Source of the DNA: Pseudonocardia sp. | Lineage (GTDB): Bacteria > Actinomycetota > Actinomycetes > Mycobacteriales > Pseudonocardiaceae | Length of the DNA stretch: 36,371 bases | NCBI GenBank assembly: GCA_029263115.1 | Contig: JAJCYC010000101.1 | Span: 1 to 36,371 of the forward strand | Direction of reading: 5' to 3' | Shown: piece after piece, positions 30,959 through 36,371 of the stretch | How positions within the stretch are numbered: position 1 is the stretch's first letter | Layout of the letters: every line of letters starts with the position of its first letter | Position numbers and translations under genes: made by a program | The notes under the pieces: model-generated | The model's database searches: none | What the model was told of the DNA's origin: nothing | Seen by the model: the letters and a program-made list of their open reading frames with translations, nothing else

Positions 30959-31885
30959 TCACCCGCTTCCGAGTGGCGCGGAGGGGGTGAAGCGCACTGG
31001 CACGTCGGTCGGACCGGAGATGAAGTGCGACGCCAGCCAGGTGGGCTCGCCGGTCAGCTCCAGGTCGGGGAAGCGGGCCAGCATCTGGGTCATCATCGCA
31101 GTGATCTCGATTCGGCCGAAGTGCGAGCCCAGGCAGAAGTGCGGGCCGCCCCCGCCGAAGGCGAAGTGCTCGTTCGGCGCGCGGCCCAGCCGCAGCTCGT
31201 CCGGCGAGTCGAAGGCGGCCGGGTCGCGGTTCGCGGCGCCGTAGTACAACCCGAGCTTGTCGCCCGCCTTGATCTCCGCGTCACCCAGGCGGGTGTCCTC
31301 GGTGGCGGTGCGGCGGATGTAGATGACCGGGCTGTGGAAGCGCAGCAGCTCCTCCACCGCCGCCGGCATCCGGCCGTCGAGGTCCTCGCGCAGCCAGGCG
31401 AGCTGCTCCGGCCGGCGCAGCAGGGTGGCGGTGGCCCCGCCGATCAGGTTGCGGGTCGTGCCGCCGCCCGCGTTGAGCAGCAGCAGGAAGAACGAGGCGA
31501 ATTCCTGCTCGGTGAGCCGCTGCCCGTCGATCTCGGCGGCCACCAGCCGGGAGGCCAGGTCGTCGGCCGGGTTCGCCAGCTTCTCGGCGCGGACCTGCGC
31601 GGCGTAGCCGGTGATGTCGCGCATGGCGGCGAAGCGCTCGTCGTCGCTGACCACGTCCGGCGCGGAGTGCGTGATCTCGGTCCAGCGGTCGAGCCGGACC
31701 CCGTCCCCGCGGGGGATGCCGCCCAGCTCGCAGGCCTCGTCCAGGATCGCCCGCACGGTGTCGCCGATCGAGTCGGTCCACAGGCCGGCCCGCTTCGGGG
31801 TGAACAGGCCGCCGACCAGCTTGCGGTAGAAGGAGTGCTTCGGCGGATCCATCACCAGGAGAATCGTCCGGAAGAACTCCCGGTC
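30959..31885 (-). pseudogene. Cytochrome P450, 5'-truncated with an internal deletion
   Basis: The end is intact and typical: ELLRF (ExxR), HFAFGGGGPHFCLG with the heme Cys, and I-helix LLLLNAGGGTTRNLI. The similarity starts only at REFFRTILLVMDPPKHSFYRKLV, so about 85 N-terminal residues are missing. Between LGG...RLD and RWTEITHS the usual 25-30 residue stretch with xxxELLGVPxED is also absent. The first ATG inside the homology is at 31852. A functional enzyme is unlikely. A head-to-head decayed copD gene begins 84 bp away. Confidence 0.7.
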
Positions 31886-31892
31886 GGGCGGT

Positions 31893-31920
31893 CCCGCCCG
31901 GTCGGGCCGGACCGGGCGGG
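31893..31920. repeat. GC-rich inverted repeat between two decayed genes
   Basis: Perfect 11-bp stem (31893-31903 with 31910-31920) around GGGCCG, at the point where both the P450 and the copD-like gene lose their normal sequence. It may be the site of the rearrangement. Confidence 0.5.
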
Positions 31921-31935
31921 CAGGAGGATGGGGTT

Positions 31936-32522
31936 GTGCCCACCGGGACGACCGGCTTCGCCGCCACGCTGCTGCGCGCCGGCCTGGACCGGCTCGGCGC
32001 ACTGGGGATCGGGCTGGACCGGTCAGGCGGCGGCGGTCCTGGTCGTGCTGGCCGGGCCGGTCACCGGGCACGCCGCCGGCGACACCACCCGCGACCCGGC
32101 CGTGCTGACCGTCGCGGTGCACGTGGTGGCCGCGTCGGTGTGGGTGGGCGGACTGCTGGCGCTGGTCCTGGTGCTGCCCGGGTGGCCGGGCGCGGCTTCG
32201 GACGGCGCTGCCGAGGTACTCGACGGTCGCCGGGTACTGCGCGGGCGCGGTGTTGGCCACCGGGGTGCTCAGTGCCTGGCTGCGGCTGTCCGGCCCGGCG
32301 GCCCTGCTGGGTACGGGATACGGTCGGTTGGTGCTGCTCAAGGCGCTCGGGGCGGGCCTGCTGCTGGTGCTGGGCCGGCGCGCCCGGCGCCGGTTGCCGT
32401 CCCGGCTGGCCGGTGCCGGTCCCCGGCCGGTCCCGCTGGCCCGCTGGTTGGGCGCCGAGCTGGTGGTGATGGTCGCGGTGTTCGCGGTGGCCGCCGGCCT
32501 GGCCGGGGCGACCCCGTCGTGA
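31936..32522 (+). pseudogene. copD-like copper-resistance membrane protein, frameshifted and internally deleted
   Basis: GTG at 31936 with AGGAGG upstream gives MPTGTTGFAATLLRAG; the similarity then moves to a second frame near 32010 (AAAVLVVLAGPVTGHAAGD...HVVAASVWVGGLLALVL) and a third near 32190 (LRTALPRYSTVAGYCAGAVLATGVLSAWLRL...LLKALGAGLLLVLG). These are the membrane segments of CopD in the right order. The region before VLVVLAGPVTGHA is much shorter than usual. Two frameshifts plus a deletion make it a pseudogene unless sequencing errors caused the shifts. Its stop overlaps the next start (GTGA). Confidence 0.65.
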
Positions 32523-33310
32523 GCCGGCGGGGGGAGCACGACGCGCCGGTCGGGTCGGTCGGGTCGGTCCGGGAGGCGCTCGCGGACGTGGCGGCGCTCG
32601 GACCGTTCTTCGCGATGTCCGACCTGCGGCCGGGACTCCCGGGCGCGGCCGCTCCGGGCTGGCGGTCGTGCCGCGCGCTCTACGCCGACCCGTCGGTGCT
32701 GGAGGCGAGGATCCGGGTGGTGGCCGGCGCGCTGAGCACCACCGACACCCGGGTGGCCGCCTCCATCGCGTTCCAGGGCCTGGCCGCCCGCCTGGTGTCG
32801 CCGGTGCTGGGTGTTGCGGCGGTGCACCGGCTGGTACCGCCGTGGTCGCCGGCCGGGTTGCGGTGGCGGGCGGTGGCCAGCGGTCCCTGGCCGCTGGCCC
32901 CGCCGGGTGGACCACCGGGGCATGTGGGGGAGCCGGGGCTGGCCGCCGCGGTGGCCGCCACCCTGGTCGGGCCGCACCTGGCCGCGCTGGTCGGTGCGAC
33001 CCGCGCGGTCGCGTCGGTGTCCGACCGGGTGCTCTGGGGCAACGCGGCGTCCGCGCTGGTCGGTGCCACTGCGATCGTCGCGCGCGCCCGGCCGACGTCC
33101 GCCCGGACGGCCGCGGTCGTGCTGGGCGGGCTGCTGGCGACCGGCCCGCTGGCCGGGACCGGCGGGTTCGGGCCGCTCGGGTCGTTCCGCCGCCGGTCCT
33201 GCTGTCTGTACTACCGGGTGCCCGGCGGGGGGATCTGCGGGGACTGCGTGCTCGCCGCGCCGGGACGGTCCGGCGGACGCGCGAGCCCCGCCGCAGCGGG
33301 TGGGGACTAG
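32519..33310 (+). CDS. FhuF-like (2Fe-2S) ferric-siderophore reductase family protein
   Basis: 263 aa from the GTG at 32519, which overlaps the end of the copD-like frame. The family mark is the C-terminal cluster RRSCCLYYRVPGGGICGDC, Cys-Cys-x10-Cys-x2-Cys, ligating a 2Fe-2S centre. The rest (Ala/Val-rich helices, LWGNAASALVGA) fits actinobacterial FhuF-like proteins that reduce iron from siderophores in the cytoplasm. No siderophore genes are seen nearby. It is intact, unlike its two left neighbours. Confidence 0.82.
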   Translation: MSRRGEHDAPVGSVGSVREALADVAALGPFFAMSDLRPGLPGAAAPGWRSCRALYADPSVLEARIRVVAGALSTTDTRVAASIAFQGLAARLVSPVLGVAAVHRLVPPWSPAGLRWRAVASGPWPLAPPGGPPGHVGEPGLAAAVAATLVGPHLAALVGATRAVASVSDRVLWGNAASALVGATAIVARARPTSARTAAVVLGGLLATGPLAGTGGFGPLGSFRRRSCCLYYRVPGGGICGDCVLAAPGRSGGRASPAAAGGD

Positions 33311-33369
33311 ACTCGCCGGACAGACCCCACGCGGGTCGCGCCTCGGCGTCAGGACCCGGTGGCCGCCCT

Positions 33370-33390
33370 GCCGATATCACCGATATCGGC
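33370..33390. promoter_or_regulatory. Inverted repeat upstream of tig
   Basis: GCCGATATC-ACC-GATATCGGC, perfect 9-bp arms, 84 bp before the trigger factor start; could be a protein-binding site or a leader hairpin. The rest of 33311-33473 holds no gene. Confidence 0.35.
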
Positions 33391-33473
33391 ATGGGCGCGG
33401 CCCAGACGGTCCCGGAGCCCGGCCGCCCGTGGAGCAGACCCCAACGACCGGATCGTCGCCGCAAGGAGATTAC

Positions 33474-34919
33474 GTGAAGAGCACCGTCGAGCACCTGAGC
33501 CCGACGCGCGTCAGGATCAACGTCGAGGTGCCCTTCGACGAGCTCAAGCCCAACTTCGACCGCGCCTACCGCAAGCTCGCCCAACAGGTCAAGATCCCCG
33601 GTTTCCGCCCGGGCAAGGCGCCGGCCCGGATCCTGGAGAGCCGGCTGGGTCGGGGAGTGGTGCTCGACGAGGTGGTCAACGAGGCGATCCCCGCGAAGTA
33701 CAGCGAGGCTGTCTCGGCCGAGGAGGTACGTCCGCTCAGCCGTCCGGAGATCGAGGTCACCCAGATCGAGGACGGCGTCTCGCTGGCCTTCACCGCCGAG
33801 GTCGACGTCCGCCCGGAGATCACCCTGCCGGACGGCTCGGACATCATGGTGACGGTCGACGCGGTCGATGTCTCGGATGACGACGTCACCGAGCAGCTCG
33901 ACGGCCTGCGGGCCCGTTTCGGCACCCTCACCGGGGTCGACCGGGCGGCGGCGACGGACGACTTCGTGGTGGTCGACCTGTCGGCCACGGTCGACGGCGA
34001 GGACGTCGAGGAGGCGGCCACCACCGGGCTGAGCTACCAGATCGGCTCCGGCGGCCTGGTCGACGGCATCGACGAGGCGCTGACCGGGCTGTCCACCGGC
34101 GAGTCGGCCACCTTCGCCACCACGCTGGTGGCCGGGGAGTTCGCGGAGAAGCAGGCCGAGGTGCTGGTGAAGGTCACCGCCGTCAAGCAGCGCGACCTGC
34201 CCGACGCGGACGACGAGTTCGCGCAGCTGGCCAGCGAGTTCGACACGCTCGACGAGCTGACCACCGACCTGCGTGAGCGGTTGGGCAAGGCGAAGCGAAT
34301 GCAGCAGGCCTCGCAGGCCCGGGACAAGGTGCTGGAGGTGCTGGTCGAGCGCACCGAGGTGCCGCTGCCCGTCAGCGTGCTCGACGCGGAGATCGAGGTC
34401 CGTCAGCACGACGCGATCCACGCCTTCGACCACGACCAGGACAAGTTCGGCGAGTGGCTGGCCGAGCAGGGCAAGACCCGCGAGGAGTTCGACGCCGACG
34501 CCCGCGAGGAGGCCGAGCGTTCGGTCAAGACGCAGCTGGTCCTCGACGCGGTGGCCGACGCCGAGGAGGTCGGGGTCAGCGACATGGAGCTGACCCAGCA
34601 GATCGTCGCCCAGGCCCAGCGCTACGGCGTGCCGCCGGAGGAGTTCCTGCAGCGCGCCCAGCAGTCCGGTCAGCTCGGCGCGGTCTACGCCGACGTACGC
34701 CGGGGCAAGGCGCTGGTCACGATCGTGCGCCAGGCGACCGTCACCGACGGGTCGGGCGGGGCGATCGACCTGCGCGAGTTCCTGGGTGACCCCGACTCGG
34801 ACAACGATGCCGAGCTGGACGCCGAGTCCGAGAACGACACCGCCGACACCGACCCCGGTGCCGACACCGACGACGGGTCCTCGGCGACCGACCAGCAGCC
34901 GGCGGCGGCCAAGGCCTGA
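33474..34919 (+). CDS. tig: Trigger factor (ribosome-bound chaperone and peptidyl-prolyl isomerase)
   Basis: 481 aa from GTG 33474 with AAGGAG upstream. Ribosome-binding N-domain with the signature GFRPGKAPARILESRLG (about residues 42-58), then the FKBP-like PPIase domain (about 155-245) and the helical C-domain that cradles nascent chains. The tail from about residue 435 is a long Asp/Glu-rich disordered segment, usual in actinobacteria. It precedes clpP1-clpP2, the conserved tig-clpP order of bacteria. Core chromosome. Confidence 0.97.
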   Translation: MKSTVEHLSPTRVRINVEVPFDELKPNFDRAYRKLAQQVKIPGFRPGKAPARILESRLGRGVVLDEVVNEAIPAKYSEAVSAEEVRPLSRPEIEVTQIEDGVSLAFTAEVDVRPEITLPDGSDIMVTVDAVDVSDDDVTEQLDGLRARFGTLTGVDRAAATDDFVVVDLSATVDGEDVEEAATTGLSYQIGSGGLVDGIDEALTGLSTGESATFATTLVAGEFAEKQAEVLVKVTAVKQRDLPDADDEFAQLASEFDTLDELTTDLRERLGKAKRMQQASQARDKVLEVLVERTEVPLPVSVLDAEIEVRQHDAIHAFDHDQDKFGEWLAEQGKTREEFDADAREEAERSVKTQLVLDAVADAEEVGVSDMELTQQIVAQAQRYGVPPEEFLQRAQQSGQLGAVYADVRRGKALVTIVRQATVTDGSGGAIDLREFLGDPDSDNDAELDAESENDTADTDPGADTDDGSSATDQQPAAAKA

Positions 34920-34996
34920 TCGTGCGCCGCGCCCCGGCGTGTGCTGTGAGCGAACGCCGGGGGTCTGCGGGCATGATCTGCCCCTGAGCTGGCTAG

Positions 34997-35010
34997 GGTC
35001 ACTGGTGACC
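34997..35010. promoter_or_regulatory. Inverted repeat in the clpP1 upstream region
   Basis: GGTCAC-TG-GTGACC between tig and clpP1, about 90 bp before the clpP1 start. Actinobacterial clpP operons are controlled by ClgR, but this is not its known box; assignment is open. Confidence 0.3.
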
Positions 35011-35101
35011 GGCGATACCCGGGCCCGGCCGCTGGGCACGCCGGCGGTGCTCACGGACACCGGCCCACGAACACCGGGACACGAACAGAAAGCAGGAAGA
35101 C

Positions 35102-35725
35102 GTGACGGAGTACCTCACCCTCCCGGGCGCGGGCCCGGTGATGCGGTCCGCGCCGACCACGATGACGCTCGGTGACTCGGTCTACGAGCGGCTGCTCCAG
35201 CAGCGCATCATCGTGCTCGGCCAGCAGGTGGACGACGAGATCGCTAACCGGATCGTCGCCCAGCTACTGCTGCTGTCCGCCGAGGACGCGGAGGCCGACA
35301 TCCGGCTCTACATCAACTCCCCGGGCGGTTCGGTGATGGCCGGCATGGCCATCTACGACACGATGCAGTACATCGAGTGCGACGTGGCCACCTACGCGAT
35401 GGGCCTGGCGGCCTCGATGGGGCAGTTCCTGCTCTCGGCCGGCGAGCGCGGCAAGCGTTACGCGCTGCCGCACGCACAGATCCTCATGCACCAGCCCTCG
35501 GCGGGTGTCGGTGGCACCGAGTCCGACATCGCCATCCAGGCCGAGCAGTTCCGCCGGCACAAGAAGGTGATGGCCGAGCTGATCTCCGAGCAGACCGGTC
35601 AGACGGTCGAGCGCATCACGGCGGACTCCGATCGGGACCGCTGGTTCACCGCCGACGAGGCGCTGGAGTACGGCTTCATCGACCACGTCGTGCACCGCGC
35701 GAGCCACACGGCCAACGGCCAGTAA
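35102..35725 (+). CDS. clpP1: ATP-dependent Clp protease proteolytic subunit 1
   Basis: 207 aa from GTG 35102 (AGGAAG upstream). Serine-protease triad Ser105 (GLAASMGQ), His130 (ILMHQPSAG) and Asp175, plus the handle region. Actinobacteria form a mixed ClpP1P2 barrel that works with ClpX or ClpC1. The next clpP gene starts 14 bp further on, confirming the clpP1P2 operon. Confidence 0.96.
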   Translation: MTEYLTLPGAGPVMRSAPTTMTLGDSVYERLLQQRIIVLGQQVDDEIANRIVAQLLLLSAEDAEADIRLYINSPGGSVMAGMAIYDTMQYIECDVATYAMGLAASMGQFLLSAGERGKRYALPHAQILMHQPSAGVGGTESDIAIQAEQFRRHKKVMAELISEQTGQTVERITADSDRDRWFTADEALEYGFIDHVVHRASHTANGQ

Positions 35726-35738
35726 GAAGGAGAACGAC

Positions 35739-36371
35739 GTGTTCACTGCCGAGTCGGGCCGGCCTGGCCCGCAACAGCCCCAGTCCCGCTACGTGCTGCC
35801 GTCGTTCATCGAGCGCACCAGCTACGGGGTCAAGGAGTCCAACCCGTACAACAAGCTGTTCGAGGAGCGCATCATCTTCCTCGGCGTGCAGATCGACGAC
35901 GCGTCGGCGAACGATGTGATGGCCCAGTTGCTGGTGCTGGAGTCGACCGACCCGGACCGCGACATCACCGTCTACATCAACTCGCCCGGCGGATCCTTCA
36001 CCTCGCTGATGGCGATCTACGACACGATGCAGTACATCCGGCCGGACATCCAGACCGTGTGCCTGGGCCAGGCGGCCTCGGCGGCCGCCGTGCTGCTCGC
36101 CGCCGGTACCCCCGGCAAGCGCCTCGCGGTCACCAACGCCCGCATCCTGATCCACCAGCCGGCGTTCGGGGGCGTGTACGGGCAGGTGTCGGACCTGGAG
36201 ATCCAGGCCGCCGAGATCTCCCGGATGCGACGGTTGCTCGAGAGCACGCTCGCCCGGCACACTGGTCGGGATGAGGACCTCATCCGCGCCGACATCGAGC
36301 GCGACAAGATTCTCACCGCCGGAGAGGCCAAGGACTACGGCATCGTCGACGAGATCATCCAGAGCCGCAAG
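35739..36371 (+). CDS. clpP2: ATP-dependent Clp protease proteolytic subunit 2 (cut by the right edge)
   Basis: 211 residues visible from GTG 35739 with AAGGAG upstream. N-terminal propeptide-like stretch (about 1-16), then the ClpP fold with Ser114 (GQAASAAA), His139 ([10 protein letters not shown]) and Asp185. Operon with clpP1; clpX usually follows but is outside the window. Only the last few residues are missing. Confidence 0.96.
   Translation, partial: MFTAESGRPGPQQPQSRYVLPSFIERTSYGVKESNPYNKLFEERIIFLGVQIDDASANDVMAQLLVLESTDPDRDITVYINSPGGSFTSLMAIYDTMQYIRPDIQTVCLGQAASAAAVLLAAGTPGKRLAVTNARILIHQPAFGGVYGQVSDLEIQAAEISRMRRLLESTLARHTGRDEDLIRADIERDKILTAGEAKDYGIVDEIIQSRK

Noticed and set aside
34947..34952. 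ClgR box before clpP1
   Set aside because: Only one half-site-like GCGAAC is visible; the second half at the right spacing is missing.
32061..35060. 999-aa open frame antisense to trigger factor and the FhuF-like gene
   Set aside because: Low-complexity Arg/Pro/Asp content and exact antisense position to sure genes; typical shadow in high-GC DNA.
1..36371. CRISPR array, insertion sequence or integrase
   Set aside because: No regularly spaced repeats, transposase or recombinase motifs were seen; the only mobility sign is the tRNA fragment.

Overview
The window is very GC-rich, uses many GTG and TTG starts, and encodes a trigger factor-ClpP1-ClpP2 block, a FadE-type acyl-CoA dehydrogenase and a SapB-type (class III) lanthipeptide cluster. 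This points to a filamentous actinomycete, possibly Pseudonocardiales; the family-level guess is inference only.

Left part (1-16.8 kb): a sulfur-oxidation locus. It holds the N-terminal part of a molybdopterin/4Fe-4S oxidoreductase, a fused ferredoxin-NrfD partner, a Cys-less rhodanese, a short Cys/Trp peptide directly ahead of moaA, a CstB-like persulfide dioxygenase-rhodanese, a YgaP-like rhodanese and a glutaredoxin. These are followed by two DUF202 membrane proteins, two convergent SulP anion transporters, a HutC-type GntR regulator, a second CstB-like protein that has lost a metal ligand, a duplicated DUF302 lipoprotein and a methyltransferase. A likely flow is persulfide/thiol sulfur -> sulfite or thiosulfate (CstB-like enzymes) -> sulfate (Mo enzyme plus FeS-NrfD, if it is Soe-like) with SulP anion transport. 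A 10-bp palindrome family (TGTMCGKACA) stands in front of nearly every transcription unit here. It looks like the operator of the local GntR protein. The locus ends at a 3' fragment of a tRNA-Gly gene, the expected right-hand attachment scar of an integrated element lying to the left.

Middle (16.8-27.1 kb): a class III lanthipeptide cluster of ramC-S-A-B type: LanKC synthetase, a 43-aa precursor with two Ser-x2-Ser-x(2-3)-Cys motifs, two half-size ABC exporters with ATGA overlaps, and a MacB-like permease. A divergent histidine kinase and NarL-type regulator lie beside it.

Right part (27.2-36.4 kb): a MobA-like guanylyltransferase fused to a MoaD-like tail, an acyl-CoA dehydrogenase, an oxygenase-only bacterial nitric oxide synthase, a decayed P450 and a decayed copD-like gene lying head to head, a FhuF-like 2Fe-2S protein, then the housekeeping genes tig, clpP1 and clpP2 (cut by the window edge).
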